From assembly GCF_947623445.1 (NCBI RefSeq), contig NC_135244.1, forward strand, positions 14,446,860-14,510,859: DNA of 64,000 nt. Reading direction: 5' to 3'. Shown here in pieces: positions 1-12,345 of this stretch. Numbering within the stretch: position 1 is the stretch's first letter; each line of letters opens with the position of its first letter. A program made the translations under genes and the position numbers. Source of the stretch: Clavelina lepadiformis. Its lineage: Eukaryota; Chordata; Ascidiacea; Aplousobranchia; Clavelinidae. The notes below the pieces were generated by a model, which was not told the DNA's origin, did no database searches, and saw only the letters and a list, made by a program, of their open reading frames with translations.

Positions 1-143
1 CACTCCCTCTAGTCTACTCGAATAGAAGTCTGGGCTCAGGACTATTTTAAAGTGGATTTTTAAACTTATATCTTAAGGACATCATTACATACTGTTTAGT
101 GAATGTAAAATGTCAAAACTTGTCTTCTTTCTCTCACTTTCAG

Positions 144-2400
144 GTGGTTATCATCCAGGAGAAGATCATGTCCTCATTTTGGAACCAGCCAGGTTTAAGT
201 ATTCACCATATTGGGTACACTTGCCGTTATTATGGAAGGCGATGAACACTGTAGATCAAAGTGACAATCTTTCATTAATTAGCTTTGCTATTCATAATAC
301 TATTGTGAACAGTATTAGATATGGTATTGGGTCTTTTGTTGGCGTTGGAATTATTGTAAAATGCTACATTAAAATCTACCCTTCCTTCGAATCAACATAT
401 GTTCCCAAATTCTAATTGTAACAATTATTTTCTATGAAAATATAGCTATTATGTTTTATATCAGTGTTTGAGTCTATGAGAGCAATGTAACTTATCAGTT
501 TTGCTTTTTTCTGGTTAGGTTTTAACTGCAACTTTAAAAAATTACCAGATACTGGAAAATCCCGTGGATATCTTTTGCTAACGAGAAGTTCTGACCAACC
601 AACGTTAATTTTCCAAATATCAAGATTGCTTAACGTTTATAATCCAATTGCAATCGACTCCAGCTTTTCATCTTATACGGGAAAAATGATGTCATTTTTG
701 AAAAGCAGAGTTGAATGCAATACCTCTGTGGAACATGTCATTGAAGTAAGGTAGCTTAAGAGTTTTAACGATTTGTGATTATTTTTTTCATGATCAATTG
801 ATTGGTTTTAAATTGGAATTTAAATAATTTTATCCTACAGTACTTCGTATTGTTGTTCTCGATAGCTTTTCTGGCATTTGAATATTAATCAATTTTAATT
901 TTCGTCATTAACGCAGTGGGGACAAAAAAACAAAGCCAGTTTTATCAACACGCACAAAAATGTGGTAAAAAGTAACAAAGATGAAAAGACTTAAGACATG
1001 CATCAAAATAAAAAACTGGTCGTATTAGTAACTTATAACCACTAAAGCCAAACTTAGAAAAAAATTGGTTAAGATAAAATGAAGTTAAGCCGACGAATAG
1101 GTAGGTGTTGTGTTCAACAACAGATGGTTGACATACACTTCAATGCTGTACATTAGCGGATGGAAAAAGAAAACCTACCATAAAGAAATCGCATCCCTGG
1201 CAGAAGCCCGGTTTCTGGTGGCCATGTTAATAACATTAGGCGTTGACGAACCTAACACACGCCAATGGTGATTTTTTTAAAAATGTGATGACATTACTGC
1301 TCGTTGCAAGATCTACAGTGACGTACGGGAAAAAATGGTAATGTTGTCCAATATCATCAATTATTTTATTAGTGATGACAGAAAACCAGCGCGTCTAGTA
1401 CCATATTTACCGCTCTTCTGTACCATCGTATTTGGGTTACAACATACGAGTATGTGTAACAACTTGTGAAACAAAATCACATTATTGCCATAGAGGGGCA
1501 GTACAATAGTACCGAATTACTGTATTGTGGTATTTTTTCAGTACTGTAGGCTATAGCAAGAGTTTTTTTAAGGATTAATCTGGCGAAAAGATCATCATAA
1601 TGATATATTTCTACATTCCAAAAAATTTGCAATATTTTACCCTAATACAGTTATCTCATAGTTTGTTGTCTCCTTTTAGACAGTTACAAAAACGTTGCTT
1701 CAATTGTCAAAAACATATCAAGATGTGGAAAATGGTTTGCTCTTATCAAGTCTTTCAAGAGAATCTCTTCAATCCCTTTCTCCTAACCATCAGGAAGCAA
1801 TAAGTCTTCTAGTGGAATACATTGAAAGCATGGAAGTTTACAAAATCATACGAGACAGTGTTACGGAAAAAGAGTGTTGTGGACAGAATGTTTTTGACAC
1901 AGAAGCTCTAGTGGATGGTAAAATAAAATTTAATTAAACACATCGACCTTTAACCATATTTGATGCTCTTAAATGTTTAGTTAAATGTTTTAAAAAAAAT
2001 GTTTAGTTTATTTATTTCGAAACATGGTAACAACATTTCAACCAAGTTACATATTTAAGGTTCTGCAACAGGGAACAACTGTATCCTATGCTTACCCCAT
2101 TTCCTGGCCATAATGATGCATGTGTTGGACATATTTACTCCAGAAAGTCGGTATGGTGTCATAAAACAGTACCCCATAAAGAAAAACGACTACGATGGTT
2201 CGATTTTGCAGCAGGTGATGATTTTTATTAAACAAACTAATGCAATCGACGAAGAAGTTGAAAATACGAAGCTGAGAGGACGGCATTTGTTCTTAAATGA
2301 AGTCAATCAGCTTCAGAGACAACTCTATAATATTTTAAGCTTGGATTCTGTGAAAAAACCATGTTGTGTTGACTTTACTTCTGGAATTCATGTAAGGTAG
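144..2400 (+). CDS. PCS: Phytochelatin synthase, 3' part of gene (partial)
   Basis: Phytochelatin synthase is a papain-like transpeptidase that joins gamma-Glu-Cys units of glutathione into metal-binding phytochelatins in the cytosol. Exons supported by splice sites and frame: 144-260, 549-745, 1680-1917, 2072-2400. Exon 1 carries GGYHPGEDHVLILEPARFKY and SPYWVHLPLLWKAMNTVDQ, close to the family block around [23 protein letters not shown]. Joining exons 1 and 2 gives DQNTGKSRGYLLLT, as in the family (DxxTGxxRGFMLIS). Exons 3 and 4 encode a helical C-terminal part without a motif I can name. The start, the catalytic Cys and the catalytic His lie before the window. The third catalytic residue, Asp180 in the plant enzyme, aligns with Glu here (LILEPARF). 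The TAG at 2398-2400 follows a possible donor (CAT|GTAAGG, cut after 2391), so a further exon is possible. An AATAAA at 3049 could be the poly(A) signal. Confidence 0.85.
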
Positions 2401-3188
2401 ATTTAGCTTATCTTGCTTTGCTTTGAAATGTAATCGGACCTTCCTATAGTCCATACCTTCCCCGCGCTGGGTTGATACTGGTTAAATACACGTATCTGAT
2501 CAAAATGCTTGCAACGGATTTTCACAAAACTGTTCTATTTCCTTCAATATGAAAAATTCTAATGTACTTGCAGCAATAATACAAACTTCTTTTAATGTAA
2601 GGGGAAGTGTGTGTAGCGTAGACTGCTTTTTATCTCATTACTAGCTTACTTTTCGACCTTCACCAACCAACCGCCTGGATGCGAGATGCCAAGAAAACCC
2701 TCGTTTCCGCTGAACAGACTCGAACTCCTTTCGGTTGATTTAAACTTTTTATGCATAAAACTGAATGATCAAACTCTGTGACTTCGGAAGCACGCAAAGT
2801 GCACAGCACATAATTTGTTCTTGCCCATTACCATACTCTCACAACAATGTTACACAAGTAGAAAATAGCGATTTGGCGCCTTATTTAAACATCGTTTATT
2901 TCTAAGATTTTTTAATACAGTGTTTTCCCCCAATAGATTGGGCCAATATGTAATAATTCGAACATTTGTATTTAAAATGCTGCTTCTGTCTCCGCTTGAA
3001 CGCCTTTGTATGTGTTAAATTGTGCTCAAGTTGTGTATACGAAATAACAATAAAAGAGGTGAGATAGTGTCTGTACAATTAGTGCTTTTTGTAAAACACC
3101 AGGTTAATAGTAGTCGGACTTTACAGGTAGCAAGACAGTAGTTTTACAACGCAAAAACCCGTTGATGTTAGAATGATCAATAATCGAG

Positions 3189-3240
3189 CAAAGACTTCTC
3201 AGTCCGTGGATAAAGATTATCCATACAACTACCATAACAT
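3189..3240 (+). repeat. Fragment of SINE-like family 1 (3' block)
   Basis: The stretch reads CTTCTCAGTCCGTGGATAAA and then GATTAT..CCATAACAT. It resembles the block found at 18981-19060, 43137-43218 and, on the minus strand, around 21305-21385. Only the 3' block is recognisable here. Confidence 0.4.
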
Positions 3241-3308
3241 AAAATTTTTGGCTCGAATCGTTAGTCGTTACGACTCTGCTGAAGTTGAAACACTAATAGT
3301 ACTCATAA

Positions 3309-3850
3309 ATGATTTGCTGCTATAATAAAAGGGGAAACAGTGTGGAAGAGACCCTTTGGCAAGAATTGACTTGCCACCAAAATTGGAGATTAAAAAGTTT
3401 AGCCAACCCAATTAAAATGGCGTCGACAGCCCTTCATTTTCACAACAAAGAGGCACAACGTGAAGTCAAGTTTAACATTAACGGCATGTCTGTGCCTTTC
3501 TGTTCTGCCCACAACTACCTCGAGCGGACGTCCTTAGCAGGCGCAGGGCCCAATGCAAGAATTGATGGCGTGTCACCTGCCAAATTAATGTAATGATATT
3601 AACGAAAAAACAAATAAAAACTCTTTGCCAAGGATGGCCTGGGAACAACTTAATCAGCTGTGAACTAGTGTTGGGTGGCTTAGGTCCAAACCTGTACAAA
3701 AAAAGAGTGGCAAATTCTCTGGGTTGTGTGGCACGGAGAATCAAACCGAAGATCATGTTATAACCAGCTGTTTCAACTTCCAAACTACCCATGAAATACA
3801 TGGTCTGCAAAGTTCAGACAACTGCACGATCCAATGGTAATCTGGGTCGC
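3309..3850 (+). pseudogene. Decayed non-LTR retrotransposon (LINE) RT / C-terminal relic
   Basis: The plus strand encodes STALHFHNKEAQREVKFNIN, then GMSVPFCSAHNYLERT. This resembles the AFHLNNKEA...L.V..NG..LPFC...YLGVTLDRTL segment of jockey/CR1-like reverse transcriptases. About 150 bases on, other frames resemble the C-terminal part of such elements (RMAWEQLNQL; then CGTENQTEDHVITSCFNFQ, like the CGAxxQTxxHIxxxCP block). At least one frameshift and a stop separate the pieces, so the copy is dead. It is a fragment, recognised from family knowledge only. Confidence 0.55.
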
Positions 3851-4046
3851 TGAATAACATTTGGCTCATACAGAAAAGATTAGCTTCAGACATTTCTTAG
3901 GTATAACCACAAAATGAAATAATTTGTGCTTTGTATTACAATTTTGACTTGTCAAGGCAGTAATATATGACAAATATAAAACAGTGCATCCTGTAGGTAA
4001 TTGCGTTTAATTTCACGCTCGAAGTACAAACTGGGCTTTTTAGGTT

Positions 4047-7000
4047 TTAAGGTCTCTGTGATGTGATTCCAAACTTGTCGGCAACTTTTCCATTCGCAGC
4101 GGATGATATACCTTCGCGGTTTAAAGAAGACGGCAAACCTATTACAAAAATAAATAAAAACTGCTAAACTTAACTGTATCAGGTAGTAGATTTTACCAGG
4201 TCAATAAGACAATGTTATTTTGAACTTACGCACGTAATCACGGTACGTAATCAAAAGTAAGATCGCATATTTCAGTCATTTTCTGATTCTGTGACTGTTT
4301 ATTACACAAAATTGATGCAAATGCCCAGTAAAAGAGTGTTACATCGATAGCGCATCGCTCGAAAGATTTGTACCATGAAACCAAGCTTTGAACCGACATC
4401 CGATAATAATGTTCAGATACTTTACCTGTGGGGCCCACTTTTCTCCACAATCCACCGCAAAGGCAAGATCTGACAAAACGCTGATCCCAAACTTTAACAG
4501 TAGGCTTAGCAAGACTGTTGTACATTGTCACGATACCACACCTGGAAGTCAAATAATGCAATACGCACGCTGTTTCAAAAACTTAACCGAAAAATTGACC
4601 AACAGAAGTTACGCAATATATATCAACAATGTCGGTCACAAACTGTAATCGCAGTAAAAAACCAACACAGACGAAAGAAATATCCTTGAAGCAACATTAA
4701 CTGAATAACACTTTACTCTGTTACCAAAAAAACTCGCAAATTAAACAAAATAGCATAATACATACCTGGTGCATTCTTTCAAATCCTGATGAGGTTTATT
4801 TCCCAGGTATAGTCTTTGCAAGGAATCGATCTTTCCAGAGCTTCCAGGAACAGCAACGAAATCCATTCTTTGTTTTCTTCTTGTGAAAAATGCCATGTCC
4901 GGTTGCGCTTGACCAAAATCGAACCTTACAAATGATAAAAACTTTAAATCCAGGTTTATTATTCTCTTAGCGAAGAAGAGAGAAGCACATGGCAACTTTA
5001 CCTAAGCACACCAGACGAATGTCGCATGTGGCTCAAAACTCCATTAACAGGTGTTACAGTTTCCAATGGAGGGATATGAATCTGCGATGGAACTGAGTAA
5101 CATTCTTTAATTAAACTTTCGGGTAATTCCTTTGATTGGTTATCTTCTCCACCTTTGTACGAAAGTTTTTTTTATGTATTAGCAACGTAAAATCACATGA
5201 AACATGATTTATTGATAACAGTTCAAGGTGAATTTTTTATACTGCCGTCAGAAACAATCAGCCTATGTTAAGGGTTTAGCATGACAACAACCGCTAAAAT
5301 GTGACCAAATTATAACTTCTCTAAAGGTTGCAGGTAAACCATCAACCTGCAAATGATGTTTGTTAACTTGTGCATGAGGTAACATTTATTTACTTGTCTG
5401 CCACAGAAGTGTGATCAAGTGAAATATGTGGGGTAAAACTTCAATATTTTCATCAAGAACATGAAAAATCGGTGAGCATGCTGATTTTAGCAATCCCCAT
5501 ACACGAATTATGACCAGCAACTCTCTTAAAACTGACAACCAAGCACGATCTTTCAATAAAGAACTTCCAGGCCGCTCTGACTGAATCTAAACAAAAATAT
5601 AGTCAAAGATTATTACTTAAGATGGAAAAAGTTGCCCTTTGTAAAGTATTCTGCTGCAGACCAGGACCCGAAAACATATGATCCAAACTAGATAAAAGTT
5701 TTAGGTATCCTTATTTTAGAATATAGAAGAATTTGCCAACGTTTCAAAATAACAGAACATGCCCTCACATTACAAAACTGAAATTTTTTATAGTAAACTG
5801 CACTTACATGATAAGGTACTGATGCTAGAAGGTAAAGAGTAACATCAGCAACCCACTGTATCAGTTGCTGCATGGAAAGCAAAGATTGTGGATCTGTGTC
5901 TACATTTTGCTGAAGTTTGCTGATATCAGTTTCACTAGATGTGCTTCAATAATATACAGCTTGTTTAGGTTTGAATTGAAGACAAAAGACTCAAGGTTTC
6001 AAACCTTTTACAAAACATCAACTGAATATGTAAAAACTGCAACAGAACACTTATACCATCCAATATTCTGCAACTTCACAGCTGGGTCATTCTCTTCTGA
6101 TGTCACTTGTTGTGGTGGGCGTACAAGTGAACGGAAAACCTAAGATTATAACTTGGCATATGACACTTTCCAGCAGTTTCAGCACCAAAGCTCAATGACT
6201 TAAAAACACAGTCAAAACTTACTAAAGAAATAGCGTCAAATAATAGTTTGATGTGACAATCTGCAGCACCATAATCAGATGACATTTGATGAAGAGTAAT
6301 TTTCAATGACAAGAAGCGGGAATGTAAGATCTGTCAGAGATAACAATGTTATAAATAAACAATACATGTTGAAAAAATGTTCTGAAAAAAATTCTAGCCA
6401 ATTAGAACTTCCAAATCTATGACATTATTACTTGTTGAACTGAAGATGGTTGTTTGTTCATTTCTGTATTCACTAATTCCATTACTTTATCAGCATCATT
6501 TTGCTGGACAAGCAACAAAACGTCCCACCTAAGAAGAAAGATGAATATGTTTTGTTAGATTTTACTAGATGTAAAAACGTTACAAATGAAAATAGATCTT
6601 CAGCTGTAAATGGCAAGAAAACCTTTCTCATATGCTTCACACAGTGTTCTCAAGTAAAAAAACAGCACTTTTATAACCACCCTTTAGCTGCTGTTAAAAA
6701 TCAAAGTAGATTTTTGTTTTAAAATTAAAGCTCTAATAAGCATGGATAATATTTTTAGCCGATAATTTCGTTTAACGAATTGTATTTGCATACTAAGATT
6801 TTACACAGTTTAATCGATTTAGATAACAGGCATAACAACGTACTAAATTATCTTGTTGCACTAAAGCAGGGGTTCCCAACCGGTGGTACGCGGGAGCTTT
6901 TCAGGTGGTACGCGAGCAGCTCTCCGTTGCATGCGATATACAGTATAGTAGTATAACAATTTAATTTTGAGTTGCTAAAATATGCGAACAACACTTTTAT

Positions 7001-10000
7001 TTCTTTCCGTACTAAATTCTCTGCACTCAGTAAGCTACTTTTGTCGATCTTGCTCCCTGCTGTCATTGTTATTAATACAATGCTGCTGCGCGAATATTGG
7101 ATAAAAATTAGTTGTTTTGAAAATAGTGGTACATGTTGACAATCCGTGGTGGCTAAGTGGTACGAGAACATAAAAAGGTTGGGAACCCCTGCACTAAAGC
7201 AACTAGATCGGGGCTGCATGGGCAAATTAAACTAACCATTCACTGCCTGTAAAAAGGCAATAGAGCAACAACTGACAAACTTGCTGCAAAGCCTGTGAAG
7301 AGAGATTGGGGGAAAGGCTTTGTGCATTGTTCCACGGAAAGACTTTGTACAAAAGTAAACCGGCGCTACTATCCATAGCAATCTACAAAATAAGTAAAAG
7401 TGTTTTGAAACCTGTATAAAAGAGTGAAAGTTCATAACCTGAATACCTCTAAACTCAAACAATCCAAAATACAGTAAACAGTTTTGTTTGCACCAAGCAT
7501 ACAATTTTTCTTGAAAGTAGGACACAACTAATGGCTAGACAAGTAGACATGCATAAGTAACGTTCTTAACAGGTTTCATTATGTTAAAGAAATTTGTGAG
7601 ATAAACTTTCAGCATTTTTTCCTTCGAATTTCTGGCAGTTACATGTCTAACGTTTGATTTCATATCACTATTATATATGTTTATGATGTGCAACACTAAG
7701 CCATTTACCAAAGTTTCCTTGCAGAAAAAAATAGATTTTTGAGATCTTACGTGAATATGTTTGGTACAATATAAACAAATTAATTAACTTAACATAAAAA
7801 AAACATTCTTTGGAAATTAAACTTTTCGGAATTCAAACGAATTATAGGAATTTAGAAATTGAGTTCAAATTGAACAAATTACATTCACATTCAAAAGTTT
7901 GATTGTAGTATAAACCTTTAGTTATTGGTAAATTTCATCAGATGGACAAAAATAATAACCTGGCAAGATACAACCTGTCGATTGTTTAAAAGCATTCAAG
8001 TAAGATTTAACGTATCTAAACAATACAATGTTTTAAATCAGCGTGGTCCAACTGCAGGCCCGCGAGCACCGATTTTTTGGCCCACGAACTGATAGTCAGC
8101 TTTGATAGTCGCTATTGTCGAGGAAGAACCTCGACCGCAGATGTCACATTGATCAGCATTTAATCGCTAAATTTTGAACTATTCTAATTTAAGTTCTAAT
8201 ATCAATGTCACATTGTTTTTCAGTTCTAATTTCACTTTTCTTCAGTTCTGATTTATAAACATTGGCCCGCAAGATAAAAAAATTTTCTGATTTTGGCCCG
8301 CGATGAAAAGAAGTTGGACAACGCTGTTTTAAATGATTAGTGGTAAAAGCTTCAACACAGCATTGGCAGAGTCTTACCATTGCACACGATATGGGAGAAA
8401 ACGTAACATGCTGCACACAAGATTTCTGCACAACTTTCATTTTCTTGCCACTCATAGTATTCCGGATACCTTCTGTTTCAGGTAGAGAATGCGTGGCTCG
8501 AGAACTTAAGAATATTCTGGAAAGACAAAAACTGGGATTATTGACAAATAAAAAATACCACTAACTTCAAAGTAAGCTCTAGTTTGAATGTTGTACTTTG
8601 CATGAAATTTAAATAATTCTGCACCTGTGTAAGATCTGAACTGTGTTGTCAGACAAGGCCACGGCAATATAAAGACCTGAGAAGAAATTGCTGTCTTGAG
8701 AGATTTTGTTTTCAGAACTGGACAAGTCCATTGTAAGCGATGAAACAGAGAAGTTTAAAACCTATTGCAAAATATGAAAATTAATGATTGTTGATTGAAT
8801 TTTTATTGGTGCGAAAAAGAATAAAACTATTTTCATTGTACTTGGCTCAAGAACAGCAAAACTATTTGATATTGTTTACAGTTATGTTCTTTTGGCTACA
8901 TATACTTTTGCAAGGTGGCTGGATTGTGTGACATATTTCCATGATTTAGTATTCTCTGGAGATGAGCCAGATAAAACCGTTGATTGCTGAAATGAGCGAT
9001 GAAGTTGCACCACTTCTTTTTTCATCAACCAACTCTCAAACTTGGATCCAGTGGGACCAGACAAACATACCTACATTTCAAAACATAACACATAATAATT
9101 TTGTTAAGGTCTCTTAATACTACTGACTTACGTACAACAGACAAATGGCTCGATATCGATCTTAGTATCAGCACTCACAAGAACATGATCTTGACTTTCT
9201 TCAGATACAAATGCAGCATGAGATACGACTGTATAAATGATTTGCTCTTCACTGGCACATTTTAAAGGTAAACTTGGAAGTGTGTTAACCTTGTAACATA
9301 GTGAAAGTTTAGATTTCACATTGAAACTGCAAAAACAATAATGTCTAAAACTACCTGTATGTCATATTAATCATTGTGTGTGACCTTTACTCACATTTAT
9401 GTCAAGCTTTGCCTCTTCCGAGTCATACACAAGTTCAAGCTCATTAAATAATATATAGTGTTCTATTACTCCATCAGACATCAGCACGGCAATTTTGCCT
9501 TGGCCTGCAATTTGTACTCACAATAACAAATGGACACTAACATACATTTAATATAGCATTAAGCAGTTTAGTTACTCTGTGATAACGTTCAATTCAATAT
9601 ACTTGTGAATGTGACATCTGCCAAACGTTGATAACATGGCACATTTAAATATACTTGGCAGCTTGTGGTTTCATTGTCTGAATGGAGTAGTTTGACACAA
9701 ACAAGGCCTGTTCCAGTAACAGCTACATATCTAAAAATGGTGGTAATAGTTAATAAATGGTGGTAATAGTAAGGTTGGTTAAAAAGGTTGTCTTGTTAAT
9801 GACTACCGAATTACTAATAACACCATGTGAAATAGTTCCAGACTTACCCATCAACATGTTTTCCACCATACTGCATAATAGATGGTTTGAATTCTGCTCG
9901 ATTAAATCTTTCATACAAGCTTGTCACATCCATTTTGTCAATGTGGAAAAGAACCTATAAGATTCATTAGTACATATGACAATTACTGTAAATAATCAAC

Positions 10001-10792
10001 AAACATTTTGTGTAGGGTGAAATCCTAATGTAAGCGTAACTTCCCCCGATAAGACACTGACAACTTAATGAGAAAAATAGTAAGAATACCTATTGTGGTA
10101 AAATATCTTACTCTCACACCATGGTGCAACCACCCCACAGCAAGCACATATTCGCCTGGCAATTCAGTGCAATGTTTTGTCTTCTTTGACCAGACGTTGC
10201 TCATATGATTATTCATTGTCCACACACAACACATACCCTGTGAGTCTGCACTCAATAACCGAATTCCTGAAAAACATGTTTACTTTCAGCCTGGTAATAA
10301 TTATTTTAGGTTGCAAAGATTGTGATGAATATAAGCAATTTACTTCGCCTTTAAACGTTTTGTTACCTGTGTGATCCCATTTAAGGCACGATATTCTTCC
10401 ACCTTTGTAAAGAGAACAAAATACATCCCATGGCTGATTTGGGTTTAAAATGTTCAAAAATTGTTTCACATAACCTACAAAACCAGTGTAAAACTTTTTA
10501 TAAATCCGATACAGTTCTACTGACACTTTACCATGAAAACCATTTTCGACTGTGGTGTGTAGGATTAACTTTTGGCTTGAAACGTTTTTGGTTGATTCAA
10601 CTTACTTAATGTTATGTGTCAGACAATGTAATATCATAAATACCACCAACACATTATCAAATGCTTACCGTTAACTTCTTTTTCAGTAGTGAACGCGAAA
10701 AGATTACTTGAAGACCAGGCACAAACTGCATTTTCCCCATGTCCAAGTTTATTACAGTTTCTAGGCCATCCTACTTTGTAAATTTGTTCCAT
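4047..10792 (-). CDS. MED16: Mediator complex subunit 16 (MED16/TRAP95), complete, 20 coding exons
   Basis: MED16 is a tail subunit of the Mediator complex, which links transcription factors to RNA polymerase II in the nucleus. Coding exons, 5' to 3' on the minus strand: 10792-10669, 10549-10367, 10266-10112, 9954-9848, 9730-9603, 9504-9429, 9326-9179, 9070-8906, 8761-8625, 8516-8378, 7382-7237, 6528-6432, 6330-6223, 6139-6057, 5943-5808, 5586-5394, 5152-5002, 4924-4766, 4541-4426, 4138-4047. Phases join throughout, giving about 880 aa (human about 877). The N-terminal half is a WD40-like propeller (NPNQPWDVFCSL, CLKWDHTG, LAVGWLHHGVR). The C-terminal half matches human at MQQLIQWVADVTLYLLAS, LLVIIRVWGLLK, KIDSLQRLYLG and VRSCLCGGLW. 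Introns 10 and 11 carry hAT-type insertions. The start is the only early in-frame Met (MEQIYKVGWP). If the donor after 4426 is not used, the frame stays open to a stop at 4238. Confidence 0.93.
6867..7191. mobile_element. hAT-type non-autonomous element (MITE), 325 bp
   Basis: Terminal inverted repeats CAGGGGTTCCCAACC and GGTTGGGAACCCCTG are flanked by an exact 8-bp duplication, CACTAAAG, at 6859-6866 and 7192-7199. It sits in MED16 intron 11, about 38 bases from exon 11. No transposase is encoded. Confidence 0.9.
8039..8326. mobile_element. hAT-type non-autonomous element (MITE), 288 bp
   Basis: The ends CAGCGTGGTCCAACT and AGTTGGACAACGCTG are imperfect inverted repeats. An exact 8-bp duplication TTTTAAAT lies at 8031-8038 and 8327-8334. 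It sits in MED16 intron 10. The subterminal GGCCCGCGA motif recurs inverted near the other end. Confidence 0.9.
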
Positions 10793-12345
10793 TCTTATTT
10801 AATGGGACCAACACAAAGCCATTATTTATCAAAAAACTTCTTAAATATTCAAAAACACACCTGCTGATATAGAACAAAGCACACTTTACAAACCACACCA
10901 CAAAAACATGCTGGAAGCACAAAAAACTATAATTTCCTTGTAGAATAAGTTGACTACAACAAAGTTGTGTTTTAGTTGACTACAAGTTGTGATTTAGACT
11001 GAGTCACATTAATCCAAACGGCCATGTCAACCATGTCTGCAGTACTGAAGTTTAGTAGTAATTGAAGTCAGTAAGACTGATACAGTGGGTAACATGCAAA
11101 GTTTAATACCAATCAATAGAACACAAAGACCAATTGTGTGAGCTAATATGAATGACATATACAACTGCAAAAAAGAAAACTATTCTACCATCAGTTTTTT
11201 ACTGTAGAAGTTTTTTGTGAGATGCATTTGCAGATTATTAGCTATTGTTTTAAATAAAAATAATAATTATACATTTAAAAGATTTGGCACAATCATTTAG
11301 TTATTGAAGATTAATGATTAACATCCACACCAAAATTTTACTTTTAATGAAACTGAATATAAAACAACGTGATGGGAAAACGATTTGATGTGAGAAGGTT
11401 CAGGGCATAATAGGATGTATGTACAGTGCACATAATTTTGGTGAAAAAGTGAGCTTTGATTTGACTTTCATCTTTTAGCAGCCACTGCAACAGTACAAAA
11501 AATTATTAGCGTAAATAATAATCGTTTCAAACACTTGCATGGAACATTGCATATACAAAAGTAATTTCTGCCATGTCTCTACTAGTAGAGACTTTTTCTC
11601 AAAGTTTGCATAGTGCTTTATGTCGATAGGTTGATACACAATTCAATGAATGGTTAGTGTATCTATTTTGAAAAACCGAGAAACATTATATATCCATAAT
11701 TCTAAACATTACCCCTGACATAATCAAAAAAATAAATAAATCACAAAAAATCTCACAAAATGAGCACCCCATATAATTCTACCTGGGACAACAGTTTTGG
11801 CGAAAGTGAACTGAGTGAAATTAAAACCCATGAGCAAGTTTGCTTGTTAAGCAGTATGAAACAAAACCTGAATGTTTTACAGAAATCATACAAAACATTA
11901 AATATCATTCTCACACCAACCATTCATGCAAATGATTGACAATTTACACAACATAAAACAAAACATTATAGTCTGTTTGAAGGACTAACCTTAATATTGT
12001 TATCGCTAACTTTCATTATAACACATATCACAGCAACAAACTAACAAACAAAAAAGATAACTAAAACACACAATTACAAACAAAATCACACACAAATAAT
12101 TGAATTATGCAACTTATCACTATCTATGAGTATTACACTAAATAGAAAATACTGAAGCCTCATGTTTTCACTGATACTCTTATTACCGGCAAGTTGATAC
12201 CGACAATAATTAATAATAGTGTATTAATTGAGAAGTGATTCTATGACTTTAAAAACATTCAACAAGAAATCACGCTGGCTTGCATTTATGTGAAGAATTA
12301 AATTTATGTGAAACATTCCTAAAAATATTCTAAAACAGGAGTGGT
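10793..12345. other. Intergenic, between MED16 start and ERMP1 end
   Basis: AT-rich sequence. It must hold the MED16 promoter and 5' UTR and the ERMP1 3' UTR, as both genes are on the minus strand. I see no conserved coding segment, and no repeat boundaries that I can define. Confidence 0.5.

Larger units (their letters stand above)
2401..4046. other. Convergent intergenic region, PCS / MED16
   Basis: This lies between two genes that point at each other. It holds the decayed LINE (about 3309-3850), a copy of a SINE-like 3' block at 3189-3240, and a possible AATAAA signal at 3049-3054. I see no host exon with conserved sequence, but a last PCS exon cannot be excluded. Confidence 0.5.

Noticed and set aside
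7232-7525. 97-codon minus-strand open frame over MED16 exon 11
   Set aside because: The MED16 exon at 7382-7237 reads in a different frame, which matches the family; this frame is a shadow.
9132-9178. Extension of MED16 exon 7 to a donor at 9131
   Set aside because: That donor gives the wrong phase. The donor GTGAGT after 9179 joins exon 8 in phase and gives a match to the human protein.
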